Assembly: GCF_000346465.2 (NCBI RefSeq)
Contig: NC_034012.1
Span: forward strand, 20,016,377-20,080,376
Length of the DNA: 64,000 nucleotides
DNA from: Prunus persica
Lineage: Eukaryota; Streptophyta; Magnoliopsida; Rosales; Rosaceae
Reading direction: 5' to 3'
Within the stretch, counting starts at the first letter, position 1. Every line of letters begins with the position of its first letter. The notes below the pieces were generated by a model, which saw only the letters and a program-made list of their open reading frames with translations, did no database searches and had not been told where the DNA came from. Shown here in pieces: positions 1-11,389 of the stretch. A program made the position numbers and the translations under genes.

Positions 1-1797
1 AAATATTGTGTTACTAACCAATTTTTCGTCTCTCAAAAGTTTGCGCGACCAACAGTTCGTCGTGCAAAACTCAAAAAATTTGGGTGAGTGCCAAAAATGG
101 GGCGCGGGTTTTTAAAATAAAAAAAAAACTTTAGACTTTGCTCGACCAATATTTTTTGTCACTCAAAACTTTGCACGACCAATATATATTTTTTGTCGCA
201 CAAAAATTTGGGCGGGTACCAAAAATGGGATGTAGGAATTTTTTTAGACTTTGCGCAACCAATATGTATTTTTCGTCGCGCAAAAATTTAAAAATTTTGG
301 CGGGTACCAAAAATGGGATGCGGGAATTTTTTTTAAAAAAATAATTTTTTTAGTCTTTGTGCGACCAATATTCCTATATTTGTCGCCCAAAACTTTGCGC
401 GACCAATATGTTTCGTTGCGCAAAACTTTGCATGACCAACAATATTTTTCGTCGCGCAAAGTGATACGATTTTTAAACCCGAAATAACTCCTCCACCATT
501 TTCTCAATGTCTTTCTCTACTCTTACCTCTCCTCTCTCTTTCCCTCTCCCCAAATCCCACCCTTTCTCTCACACTCGCTCCTCTCACTTAATCTCTCATC
601 TCTCTCTTCACTATCTCTCACTCTCACTCACTCTCTCATTTATCTTTTCACTATCTCTCACTCTCTCATCTCTCTATCACTATCTTATCTAATTCTCTTA
701 CACTCACTTCTCCCTCTCATTCTCACTCACTCTCAATCTTGCCAAAAGGTATATTCTCTCCAAATTTTAAATTTTTTTCATTAATATATGTGTTTTTGGA
801 GTTAGTTTTGAGTTTGTGTGGGGTTTGGGGTTGAGTAAAGGGGAGAGATTGGAGTTTGGGTTGGAGTTGTGGTATAACAATTTTAAGGGAGATTATGCAT
901 TCTTTTTTTTGTTGTTGTTGTTATTTGACCATATTTGTTTTTTTGTAGGTAATCATCGAGACTTTGATGGCTAAAGTTGAGGATTAGGAAGCTATCAAAA
1001 CATGTCACCCGCCACTACCACCACAATACGCTTGTATTAGGATTTTATTATTGTACTTTGTTAATTTATGTGTACATTTTGAATATTATATATATATTTA
1101 TTAGATAATTTGATCACTATTTTTCATATGTAATTTTATTTTGAATATGTCAATTTAAATTAAAGTAATTAAGAAAAATCTTACAATTAAATTAAATTTA
1201 AAAAGTAAAAATTTGAATAAATTAATATAATTAAATCAATATCAATTAAAATTAAAATTATTTAAAAGATTCATACAATTAAATTAAATTTAAAAAGTAA
1301 AAATTTGAATAAATTAATATAAATTAATTAATATTAAAGAAATAATAAAACAAAAAGTCAAAAACCTTGCGCGACAAAATATTTTGTAGCGCAAACTATT
1401 AAATTAGTTTATTTTAATTAAAAAAATTTAAAACACAAAAAATATTTCGTCGCGCAAATATTTGCGCGACGTTAGTATTCGTCGCGCAAAACTCTAAAAA
1501 TGTGGGCGGGTACCAAAAATGGGACGCGGGAATTTTTTATTTTTTATATTTTTTTTTGAGACTTTGCGCAACCAATGTTTTTTGTCGCACAAACCTTTGC
1601 GCGACCAATGTGTTTCGTCACGCAAAGTTTTGCGCGACCAATATTTTTTCATCGCGCAAATTTACTTTGCGCGACTAATATTTTTTCGTCGCGCAAAGTC
1701 TTTCTTCACGATCTTTGCGCGATGGATTCTGCGCGACGAAGTTTCTGTCGTGTTGAAATTTGTGCGACTACAATGTATTTTGCGCGACGAAGAGATA
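1..1797. repeat. Array of GCGCGAC palindromic repeats, probably transposon subterminal DNA
   Basis: Two blocks (about 1-475 and 1365-1797) are built from imperfect palindromes of the form TTTGCGCGACC...GTCGCGCAAA, about 30 bp each. They alternate with a second motif, GGCGGGTACCAAAAATGGGA, seen near 300 and 1505. The same GCGCGAC palindromes form the ends of the CACTA element at 19150-23000, so this is probably part of a related non-autonomous element whose left end lies outside the window. Between the blocks lie a CT-rich tract (about 487-760) and an A+T-rich stretch with a direct repeat near 1165-1215 and 1275-1325. No CACTA terminus is visible at the right edge, so the class is inferred. 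Short open frames here are repeat translations. Confidence 0.55.
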
Positions 1798-2341
1798 GAC
1801 TATTTACTCCTATCCAGAGTCTAATAAGATATCCTAATTGATGTGAAAAACAAAATAGGTGAGGGATGAGCAAACCACCACTCAGCGAGTAGATTATATA
1901 ATATGCCAGCCAAACAATGCCATTTTACACACTATAGAAAATATAATAAAAAGATACACAATCCAAATCATATCATATCATTACTTCATATATTGGTTAT
2001 CCTTCACAAACTGTACATAGCATGTGACCCCTATCGGCCTCACTGCCCTATGTTCCCATCTAGTACATTTATCCTTCGATAACCATGTCACTAAAGTTCT
2101 CATGTTCCATGAATAATATGTACTTCACAAAAGATCCAAATAATATATATTGTGTAAAATATTGCACAAATTAGACATGCTTGACTTGAAAATAGAGAGA
2201 GATTTGTAAATAGAATAAATCCATGATAATCCATGATTTTCACATTTATCACAAAATAAGAACTTTTAAAACACATTACATAACCCACTCACTATGATAA
2301 TTATAATTATAAAATCTTACAAGACAAACCCACACATTCTC

Positions 2342-2344
<3 letters not shown>

Positions 2345-2404
<60 letters not shown>
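2345..2404. repeat. TC dinucleotide microsatellite
   Basis: An uninterrupted run of TC dinucleotides about 60 bp long. Confidence 0.95.
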
Positions 2405-2407
<3 letters not shown>

Positions 2408-3703
2408 CACTACTTCATAATTCTATTCTAAAGAGTTGGAATGGATTATGGATGATTGAAAGCAAGGAAGGATGATACTTACAGGAGAGGCCACAGATGC
2501 AACCGAATAATATTTATATATATAATATTCTAAACCACCAAAAGATAAGAGAGAAAACTAAGTGAATATGACTCATTCCCCTTTGGCCAATGATATCATA
2601 AGAGAAAATGTGACTCATTCATTTTCACCAACGATACCACAACACTTGTTACTAGCATGCAAGGTGGCAGGGCAATGATGATTTGATTAAGACCAATTCC
2701 AAGTCTCTACACGTGGAAAACAAGAATGGTGTCATCTTTCACCTAAAGGAATAATCTCATACTAGGCTTAAGATTTAATAACATATAGGTCTTCACAATA
2801 AATATTAAATAAGGAAAAGCCATATTGATAAATAATTAATATGTAGTATGAATATTTCTTTAAAATACTAAATATATAGTTTTTTTTTAAAATAAAAGGT
2901 TTTCACAATAATTTAGGCTATGATACCAAATTTTTCGAACCTGGATGTCTCTACTTGAACGTGATGTAAGTTATGATACATGCTGAAATGGAACACGACG
3001 ACTTCAACAACTGTAGGCTATATGGCAGCTCGAACTCAAAGACCTGGGGATTCAGAGACTGATCTTACCATTTTATGAAGAGAGATTCAAGGTGTTAAAA
3101 TATAATACAAGGACCCGGATTATCTATGCTTCATTAGTGTTTCATTGTTTTGGATGTGAAGCCTTGCTTTTGGACTATAGAGGCATGAAATTTGCTAAGA
3201 ACTAGGAATAGGCTAACTTGCTTGGCTACGTGACAGACTTAAAAGAGAACTATGAACCTAAGAACTCGTAGGGTTATTGAAGAAAACTTTGTATTGCTTG
3301 CAGAATGAACTGAGTTTTTTTTTTCCTTAACCCTGCTTCCATAATGCGTTGTTTTACATATTACATGAAACGCCCTTCTAAAAATAAGACCAACATGAGC
3401 GCAAATGGAAAATTACATAGGAATCCAAATTATTAAGATGTCGACACAAAATTAAAAAATTCTTGATGTATTGATCCAAAGTGCTACAGGAAAAAGCTTT
3501 TGTTGAATGAGAATATGTTGTGCTAGACTTTTATCTTATTATTATTTTTTTATCATAGTTTGCCCTTTTGACAAGCCTTATCAATAAGAGTGAGAAAATA
3601 TTTGACTTAAACTTTTTTAATGATTCTTCGATAAAAAAAAAATTTAACCGTCACTCAACACCCTCTCATTGTAGCATCTCCCATCAATAACAAGTTGAGG
3701 CAT

Positions 3704-3730
3704 ATTTTTTTTTTTTTTTTTTGGATAAAA
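3704..3730 (-). mobile_element. Minimal 5'-truncated retroposon insertion (poly-A tail only)
   Basis: A 27-bp insert made of a T run followed by GGATAAA lies between two copies of the 12-bp direct repeat AAGTTGAGGCAT (3692-3703 and 3731-3742). A direct repeat flanking a bare poly-A tail is the hallmark of target-primed retrotransposition, so this looks like the extreme 3' end of an antisense SINE or LINE. A nearly identical arrangement occurs at 47413-47436. Confidence 0.65.
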
Positions 3731-4441
3731 AAGTTGAGGCATTCTTCTACCCTCCTTTTACATCCACTTGTGCCCCGTCGATGACAAATTAAGCATTTTC
3801 ACAAAGCAAAAGCAGAAAGTGAAAATCTAAAATGTGATTCTAAATAGGAACATTCTTTAGCTCAGGGGCGCCTAGAAACCAAACCACCATTCATTCATCT
3901 CTCTCTCTCTCTCTCTCTCTGTTTGTTTTTGGGTTTTAGTTTAGCTGACCACCAGTTGACAAAATAATGTAAAGAAAATGTCGATTTGAAACACAACCAG
4001 TCCAAGTCTTTAGTTTGAAGATTGTGTGTGTGTCTGAAGCTAAGCGTAAAGGAAAAGAAAAGAAAAGAAAAAAACAAAGTTGTGTGTGCGTAAGAGTGTA
4101 ACAGTGTATGTGGTGTCTATTCTGCTATGATGCTTTGTTCATTGGAGATGGTAAAATAGGCCCTTCCCGAGGAGAGGCCCTGACATAACATTCAGTGGCT
4201 GCACAAACAGTACGAACACTAGTAGCTTCGCTTTGCTTAGCTTGCTAGGCACAGGACCAGGACCAGACCCATCACCACTATTAAAACAGAGATTAATAAT
4301 TAATCATACAGCTTAGCTTAATTAAGCTACGTTGGTTAAAACAGGATCAGATGAATGAAAGCAAGAGAAAATGGTAGCTGCAATTAATATAATTTTGTTG
4401 CTTCATCCCCAAAGGCAAAGCCAAAATAATATAACTAGTAA

Positions 4442-5386
4442 TTAGTAAGGAGGGCGAGAGGGAGGACCCCAAGGCATGACTTGATCAGGAACACTTGTGA
4501 TCTGGCAATTCATAGGCGTCGAGCTCGCAACGCCGCCGCCGCCGCCGTAAACACTACAATGACTCTCAACATTAACGCCAGGCTTCGTCTCCTGAGCTTC
4601 ATACTCAGCAGCAGGAGCCCCACCCTCAACACCATTTTCATGATCATCGTGATCATCACCAGGCAGAGGCAGCCTCAGCACCGTCGGATTCACAAAGGTG
4701 GCACCCACAACCACCACAGCGCTCGCCGCCACCACCTTCCCTCCGACAATCCCTCCAAACACCTGCCCCTGCGCCCCAGCCAGGCATATCCCAAACGACC
4801 CGCTACCCGGCGAAGAACAGCCCCCAGCTGACGTGGCCACCTTCGAGGAAGCCGAGGAAGGGCACGTGGCTGTTGCTGGGACGGCGTCCATGAAGGAGCC
4901 GGAGAGGGAGAGGAGGTTGAAGGGCCCGTGAAGAAGAGACAGCAGAGAGGGTGCGCTGGGGTGGTGGTGTGGCCCAGCTGGGTGTACAAGGGTAACGTTG
5001 GAGACCGCCCCCGAACCGCTCAAGACGCTGATGCCCACGTGGCGCCTTCGGGCGTACTGGATGATGGCTTCGATGACGTCAGAGCCAGCGGAGATCTCGA
5101 GGACGACGGGCTTCATGGCGGCCTCGGAGTTTTTGGTGATGACTATGGGGGGCTTGGGCTTGTTCTTCGAACCCGGCGGCCTTCCTCTCGGCTTCTTCGA
5201 CATGATAATCTCACCTGACGGTGACACAAACTTTGACTTGGACGAGGAAGAGCCGCCTCCCACAACGACGACGCCCCCACTCGCGCTCCGGGGGCTATGC
5301 TGGGAGGAGCCGTCGTCGTCGTCGGAGTTTCTGCCGCCTTGCGAGAGAGAAATTGCACGAACACCTCCACCATAGTCTGCCGCCAT
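4442..5386 (-). CDS. AT-hook motif nuclear-localized (AHL) protein with PPC/DUF296 domain
   Basis: The 314-residue intronless product is a DNA-binding protein of the plant AHL family. These act in the nucleus, bind A+T-rich DNA through the AT-hook and form trimers through the PPC domain to modulate transcription. Residues about 65-78 carry the type-I AT-hook, with the core RGRPPGSKNKPK. The PPC domain spans about 90-240, including YARRRHVGISVLSGSG, LAGAQGQVFGGIVGG and a VVVVGATFVNPTVLRLPL end. The C-terminus WGPPSRPPY matches the usual AHL tail. Residues 20-50 are Asp-, Ser- and Gly-rich. The position where many type-I members have GRFEILSLSG reads GPFNLLSLSG, which suggests a divergent AHL subgroup. 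I chose the ATG at 5386 because it has a strong plant context (AACAACAATGGCG). An in-frame ATG at 5425 lies only about 26 bp below the TATA box, too close to the probable transcript start. No neighbouring gene is functionally related. Confidence 0.93.
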   Translation of the reverse strand: MAADYGGGVRAISLSQGGRNSDDDDGSSQHSPRSASGGVVVVGGGSSSSKSKFVSPSGEIIMSKKPRGRPPGSKNKPKPPIVITKNSEAAMKPVVLEISAGSDVIEAIIQYARRRHVGISVLSGSGAVSNVTLVHPAGPHHHPSAPSLLSLLHGPFNLLSLSGSFMDAVPATATCPSSASSKVATSAGGCSSPGSGSFGICLAGAQGQVFGGIVGGKVVAASAVVVVGATFVNPTVLRLPLPGDDHDDHENGVEGGAPAAEYEAQETKPGVNVESHCSVYGGGGGVASSTPMNCQITSVPDQVMPWGPPSRPPY

Positions 5387-5450
5387 TGTTGTTTTCAAAC
5401 TCGAGAGAAAAACACAAAACAGCAAACGAGTGTTTTGTTTTGGGTTGTTT

Positions 5451-5457
5451 TATATAT
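5451..5457 (-). promoter_or_regulatory. Probable TATA box of the AHL gene
   Basis: Read on the minus strand the sequence is CTATATATAAAA, about 65 bp upstream of the preferred start codon. That puts the transcript start near 5420 and leaves a short leader of about 35 bases. CT-rich DNA lies upstream at about 5465-5535. Confidence 0.6.
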
Positions 5458-5460
5458 AGT

Positions 5461-6906
5461 CAGTTGCTCTCTCTGTGCTGAGGTTTAATGGACGGAGAAG
5501 GAGGGCCCAGAGAAAGAGGAGGGGAGAGAGAGTTTGGTTGGTCAGAGAAATGGTGATGGACGTATGTATGTTCTGGTTTTTTACTGGTAAACAAGCTAGG
5601 GCTCCTCACTAAGTACATTGTACATTTCGACTGGGGGACCCGTATTCAGGTGGGGCCCAAATCTTCTGTTTAAATCTTTTTGTTTTATGTGGTATTTTCT
5701 TTTTCTATTTTTTGTTAAGACAGCAACTTTTCTTTTTTGTCCCTTAATTAGAATAAAAGACTGAAGAAGGGTTTCTTTTGAATTCTTTGTACTGTCCACG
5801 AAATTGATATAGCAAAACAAAATAAAAGGTAATAAGTAATTAATTTTTACAATCTCATCCTTTCCTTTCCTTACACATTTGATGCCTTTCAGTTTTCTTT
5901 CTGTCAACCACAACAAAATGTGACGGAATCCAAATGCCTTGTCATCATGGATTATTTTTGAAATTCAAAAATCCTTTTATGACTACATAGCCCTTCGGTT
6001 CTTCCCCTTTACATTTAATAGTGGGTTAATTACACCTTCCATCCAGCTTGTATTTTTGTTTTTATACCAAACAAACGATAATATTTTATTAGATTAATTG
6101 AAAAAGTATATAGAGAGTCATTTCGATTAGCAATACGATGGACAGGGATAAAGCTTCCCCAATGACTCGAGTCAGTTCTTGAGCTGAAACGATCTTTGAG
6201 AGAATAAATCACAAAGAACTTATATAAAAACCCCTATCTACCATCTAAGTTGTCCTAAATCAAGTTATTTACATCAATGACAAAACCTGGCAGCTAACGT
6301 GCAGAACTCTCCTAGATAAACTCAACCACCCAACACAATCAACAAAATTTCTGAGAATTACAAAAGATAACCAAACAACTCATTGAGTTTCTGAACTTTA
6401 ATAACAAAATACACCAAATCTAAGAAACCAAAAAACACCGACTAAAGGAGCAGCAACACTTTGCTCTACAAATGATGCATAACCAAAGCCATCCAGATCC
6501 ATAACAGAGACAACCAGATCTGCCAAGAGAAGAAAATAGCATCATGGTTTGCCAAGGCACAGGAAAATACTGAAAATGAGGAATAAACCCCTAGATCTGA
6601 AGCTTCTCTTTCTAACTCTCCTCCACCCTCTACCACATGCTTTGTTGTGAAAATCGACTGAATCAGAGCTAGAGGAAAACAGGGCAAGGAGAAGGGGAGG
6701 GAGGGGTTGGTGGCTCCTAGGGTTTCTTCGCTTTTTTTTCTAACTCTCCTCCTAGGTCCTTGGTGTAAATGTACCAGTCCAGCTAGTTTGAACTCAGTGA
6801 GATTGGTCAATATTTTAAAAAAATTGATATTTTCTTAAGTTATGAATTCTTTCACTATTGACTTTTTTGTTAGCTTAATCGTCAAATTAATTTTTTCTTT
6901 TTTCTT
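5461..6906. other. AHL upstream region and intergenic DNA, no gene seen
   Basis: This holds the AHL promoter region and then A+T-rich DNA. Minus-strand frames at 5596-5916, 6030-6212 and 6466-6810 have no recognisable domain and look like chance frames. Confidence 0.4.
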
Positions 6907-6921
6907 AACGTAGCATTCAGT

Positions 6922-7068
6922 GCAAAGGACCCACTAGTATAGTGGTTTGGAGTATTTATTCCCTCAGGCAAGGTCCTGAGTTCGAGTCCTAGCATCCGTA
7001 TTGTGTGTGTGAGTTTAATATGTTATCGCCATTTTCAATAAGAAATGTTATTAAAAAAAAAAAAAAAC
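6922..7068 (+). mobile_element. tRNA-derived SINE with target-site duplication
   Basis: A 147-bp element begins with a tRNA-like head. TAGTATAGTGGTTTGG resembles a pol III A box and GAGTTCGAGTCC resembles a B box about 40 bp downstream. It ends in a run of A residues. It is flanked by a perfect 15-bp direct repeat, AACGTAGCATTCAGT (6907-6921 and 7069-7083). This structure is diagnostic of a SINE mobilised by LINE machinery. It cannot be a tRNA gene because the head does not fold into a complete cloverleaf. Confidence 0.9.
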
Positions 7069-7083
7069 AACGTAGCATTCAGT

Positions 7084-8084
7084 TGGCGCATGAATTAACT
7101 CATGTCAACAAATATAAATTTCTTTAAAAAAATCATACCTTGTAGATTTAAAGATAGATGAATAATGGCCCACGTAACAGCAATCAAGCATCTATGTAAG
7201 TGAAAACAGGCCTACCAAGGTCTCCAATGAATAAAATAACAATTAACTTGATAGTGTCAGTGGTGTGATAATTTGTAACTTTACACATTTTTTTATACAA
7301 ATTTTTAAAAAGACAAGGACCAACATGTTATAAGTGTGATGAGCTTCTAATTCTTAGCCGATTGTTGGCTAGTCTTGGAGATTTACCAGACAAAGACCAT
7401 ACGACAAAGAGAGGAGGAATGACAAACGAGAGAGATAGAGATGAGGAATAGATGAAGTAAACCAAATAAAGATTAGGAAGATGGCGACTGAGAAAGAAAT
7501 TGAGGCATTAGGGTGATGGGGATCGGGATCCGGACACAGATCACCAACCACATACATGAGCACCGAAATCTAGAGCTAGTGCAAACTCACATATATCGTA
7601 GCAAATACATGCCACAAATAAACTATTTTATTAATCATCAACATATACTTCCCTACAACTATTACATTAGCCTTATTTATAGGCTTTACAAGACTTGGGC
7701 ACCAAGGTTACTTTGTCCAAAAGTAAACTAATTAATTATAAAATCACTCATAAATAATAAAAGATATCCTAAAACTACCTAAATAAGAAAATAACAATAT
7801 ATCATGAAATAACTAATTAAATGGTAAATATCTATCTTGATCCACCCCTATGCTCCTGCATCAGGAAAGTTGAGATAGCTTGAAACAAATCTAGAGCAAC
7901 ATGTTTTACACCACTCCTGATCCCGTCTAGTCCAGTCAAGAATATGTAAAATGTAAAACCGTGAACTTAGTCAGCCCATAAATTTTATGATCTTTCTCAT
8001 ATCAAATGGGACCGGTTGGGATACCGATTTTATAATCAATACATATTTTTGCAGCACGATTCAACCTAGTTAATCAGTTCTACA
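7084..8084. other. Intergenic region, no gene seen
   Basis: A+T-rich DNA without recognisable coding sequence. Short frames at 7369-7563 and 7513-7731 show no family features. Confidence 0.4.
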
Positions 8085-8092
8085 ATTAAAAC

Positions 8093-8683
8093 TAGGGGTG
8101 GGCACTCAAACCAGCGAACCGAAAATCCAAACCGAACCGCACCAAACCAAACCGGAAAAAAACCGAGTTGACCAAAAAGTCAAAAATCGGTCAAAAACCG
8201 AACCGGACCGGTTTGGACCGGTTCCGGATCCGGTTCCATGTCTTCAAAAACCGAACCGGGCCGAACCGAACCGGTGAAACTAAAAAAATATATAATTTCA
8301 ATATATATTTATATTTAATGCTATATTTTTAATTTCACTAAAAAAAAAACATAATATTTATCCAAGTTCAATGTCAAAATATCTCTCTTTTCTCACTTTA
8401 ATATTTATTTTTTATATGAAATTGAATAATTTGTTAATTTTCAAGTAAAAAAATAATATTTCAGTTGAGAATTGTATTAAAAAGCAATTTTAAAAAATAA
8501 TTTTTATAATCCGGTTCAAAACCGAACCGGAACCGGAACCGGACCGAAATCGGTTCAAACCGAACCGGACAGTTTTTGAAATTTTTTTTATTAAAACCGA
8601 ACCGAACCAAACCGGATGAATAGTATTGGATCGGTTCTAATTTGAGGCAAAAACCGGTCCAAACCGAACCGTGCCCACCCCTA
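8093..8683. mobile_element. hAT-type MITE (TAGGGGTGGGC group, GAACCGG variant)
   Basis: A 591-bp element begins TAGGGGTGGGC and ends GCCCACCCCTA. It is flanked by a perfect 8-bp duplication, ATTAAAAC (8085-8092 and 8684-8691). An 8-bp duplication with such ends is typical of the hAT superfamily. The inner flanks are clusters of CCGAACCGGA and CCAAACCG motifs, about 160 bp on each side, in opposite orientation, around an A+T-rich core. There is no transposase, so it is non-autonomous. Two sister elements lie at 11390 and 47603. Confidence 0.9.
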
Positions 8684-8691
8684 ATTAAAAC

Positions 8692-9556
8692 GCCCACACT
8701 TGGTATCAATGACGTTGGTTTATAATTGTTTGTGGTCATGGTTTAATCTAAAGAATGTTTAGCCCACAAATATTCCTGTGGCTAACGTATGAAAGTATAA
8801 ATACTTAATGCGATTTTATAGGTGAGAAGCTTGACGAGAATTGGGATAGAAACAAGGATAAGGAACAAGGTTTTCTTTGTGTATTCCTCGTATATGATTC
8901 TTCTTCCAAGATTTCCTAAAAGAGAGGAAGAAGATCCCCTTTTTATAAACATCACAGGTTCTATTTATAGGAGTTTAAACAAGATAATTTATGAGCCGGT
9001 CACCTCGGCTCGGAGTCGAGCCGTCCATGTCACACCAAGTTGTCTGGTGGCGGACGGTCGGGTTCATCCACGTCCTCTTCTCATGATGACTTCACGCTTT
9101 TACTAGGGGGCGGGTGTAGGCAGAGTAGCCTGTTACGCGCGGCAGTAGTCTCATCTGGTCAGGTGGTGGTTTAGGAGGTTTACACATGGCTTTTGAGAGG
9201 ACGTGGACACACTTTATGAGGTGCAGCAAACTTGTGGTTAGAGGAGGTCTTGTCGTTGACATGGCTGATTCGTATCCCTTCAAATTTTCCCAAGGTAGCT
9301 CTGAGGCCGAGACAAAGGGTGGTTTGGTCATTTTCTGACATGGTGCCCAAAGTCCACGTGTTATGTTTTTATTGGATAGACGGGCTTGATGTGTGCCAAT
9401 CTAAATGAATTGGTTAGCCAATATGGTCAATTCCTCATCCAATTGCATTCACTGATTTATCGGTAGAGTATTGGTTAGTAAGGCTTTATAATTAGTCTCT
9501 CTTTAGTATTTATTACGTGGAGTTAACTACAGTTTAATATATATAATCCCCTTTTA
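8692..9556. other. Intergenic or old repeat DNA, no gene seen
   Basis: From about 8980 to 9350 the base composition is more G+C-rich than the surroundings, including GAGCCGGTCACCTCGG. This could be a decayed LTR, but I see no terminus, duplication or coding motif to prove it. Confidence 0.35.
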
Positions 9557-9932
9557 TTGAGGGATCTCTCAAATAATTTTATTTGAGGGACATCCTTTAG
9601 GGCCCTCTATGGATTTTTTTTCAACGATCCAAACCATTTATTTTCAAGTCTACATTCATAGATCATCCTTACAAAAAATTAGATAAATCGAACATCGTTT
9701 CAACATCCAATTGTGTCCTACAAAATCAATGAACACGGTGCTTCAAGAAAGTACTAAAATTTCAATAATTCAATTGAGTGGTGAAATGATCGAATTCAAG
9801 TGATTTTTTTTTTTGTAGAGATGATCTTTGAATGAATATTTACAAAGTAGACGGTTTGAATTAGTGAAATACAATATAGAGTGGGTTCTACAAGAGTGTC
9901 CCTCAAATAAGCTTATTTAAGGAATCCCTCAA
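9557..9932. mobile_element. MITE with imperfect terminal inverted repeats
   Basis: The left end TTGAGGGATCTCTCAAATAA and the right end, whose complement is TTGAGGGATTCCTTAAATAA, form an inverted repeat. Each end contains a second inner inversion (TTTGAGGGAC on the left, GTCCCTCAAA on the right complement). The unit is about 376 bp. No convincing target duplication was found, so the superfamily is unassigned. Confidence 0.65.
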
Positions 9933-10310
9933 CTAAAACTCTGTGTGTATATATATATTAACATACAGTAGAGACCTCATCTAGCCTATACGAGATTTAG
10001 GGAAAATAGAGAAAGCATTTATTTGGAATGTTTAAAAAATTACTTTGAATAATTCTTTGTTAGCATGATAAAGTATTTGGATATTAGCGCCCAAATAGAT
10101 TACAGTTGCTACCAGTTAGAGTGGTGCAACATGGGCTAATAGCATTAACTCTGAAGTTCATTATCAAATATGGAGCCGCACCTTATATGGACTTTTGAAG
10201 CCCCTATGGTAAGTATGTGCGGCTAGTGATGGGTGATGACATAAATGGAAACAATTAATTATTCATGGAAATGAAATATCCTTCGAGGATAAGCGATGAT
10301 ATTAATTGTA

Positions 10311-11129
10311 GAGTGTTGCTAAACGAACCCGAAAATTAACTGAGTACACCCTACTACCAAACTAGTTATTAAATTACTAATTTATCCTAATATAAAATGA
10401 CCAAAAATGATATATTGAATTATGAAACATCGTCGTCGTCTCCTCCACTGGACATAGCACGCCTCCTTCATAACATCATCTCCTCCACCATCTCACTAAC
10501 ACCGTCGTCGCATACGCTTCTCCACCATAACAGCAACGCTGTCGTCGTACCATTATACTGGCGCGGTGGTCGTCTGATATTGATACATCTCATTTTGATT
10601 TTATTATCAAATGGGTTATACTGTCTCGATTTGTTCTTCACCGGCCACAATGTTTTGTAACCTTCCTCTGGAAATTGGTTTTAATTTGCTCTTCAAAGGT
10701 AGCAGTTTTGGGGTTGTTTAATATTGATGATTTGAAGATATCCATGACCATGTGGGTATGCTGCAAACTTGCTACAAACATCGGAAATGCCTTTATAGCT
10801 TTCTGGTTTAGATCCAAAAAATATGTTGAGGGCCCCTGAAATTTCCTTCATATAACTTGTGAAATCAAATAATAAGTTCAATGTTTGTGTATGTAAATTC
10901 AATATATTTATAAATCTAAACATAGGGCACAAATTCATGTAAAAAGAGAAATTTGGTTTAGGATTGGTATTAGGATATTGTGTGATTGAGTGTATTAAGG
11001 TGTACCAAGGGTATTTTTGGTAGTTAAATAGGGTGTACTTAGTTAATTTTATATTTTAATTAAAATATTAGGGTGTACTTAGATCATAGGGTGTACTCAG
11101 TTAATTTTAGGGTTCGTTTAGCAGCACTC
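10311..11129. mobile_element. MITE with 8-bp target duplication, hAT-like
   Basis: The ends share an inverted repeat of about 44 bp that begins GAGTGTTGCTAAACGAACCC on the left and GAGTGCTGCTAAACGAACCC on the right complement, and continues through ACTGAGTACACCCTA. A perfect 8-bp duplication, TAATTGTA, flanks it (10303-10310 and 11130-11137), which suggests hAT. The 819-bp interior has a small open frame at 10397-10660 with no recognisable domain and is probably not a gene. Confidence 0.8.
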
Positions 11130-11389
11130 TAATTGTATTAGTCTCAAAGGAGATTTATCACGATACATCCAACTTAGATGGTATAAGAAAATAATTTTTT
11201 TCACTATAATAAGAAATTACCTAATGTGGCACATTAGAAAAGAATGTGATTTGGCATTAAATCACAATAAACATATACTAAAATAGATTAGAAAGTAGAA
11301 GCGGTATACTAATGGAATTTAAGTTGAATTGAGAGAAAACACGTGCTCTAGTAAAAAGAATAGATATTTAGTCATATACCCATTCTTAG

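Larger units (their letters stand above)
1798..4441. other. Intergenic region, no gene seen
   Basis: About 2.6 kb of A+T-rich DNA without a convincing reading frame. It contains a TC microsatellite at 2345-2404, a shorter one near 3898-3920 and a tiny retroposon remnant near 3704. The sequence ending near 2930 contains CTATGATACCAA, which resembles an antisense retrotransposon primer-binding site and may mark an old LTR junction. The last few hundred bases before 4442 should hold the 3' untranslated region of the AHL gene. Confidence 0.5.

Noticed and set aside
4481..5481. Open frames in other phases across the AHL gene
   Set aside because: They are shadows caused by the G+C-rich coding sequence; only the minus frame encodes the AT-hook and PPC domain.
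6922..6990. A tRNA gene
   Set aside because: Only the A and B box regions are tRNA-like; a full cloverleaf cannot be drawn, and the unit ends in poly-A with direct repeats.
8461..8739. Minus-strand frame across the end of a MITE
   Set aside because: It is a translation of the CCGAACCGG cluster and has no protein family features.
10397..10660. An 87-residue frame inside a MITE
   Set aside because: Ser-rich then hydrophobic, with no family features; it lies wholly within the 819-bp transposon.
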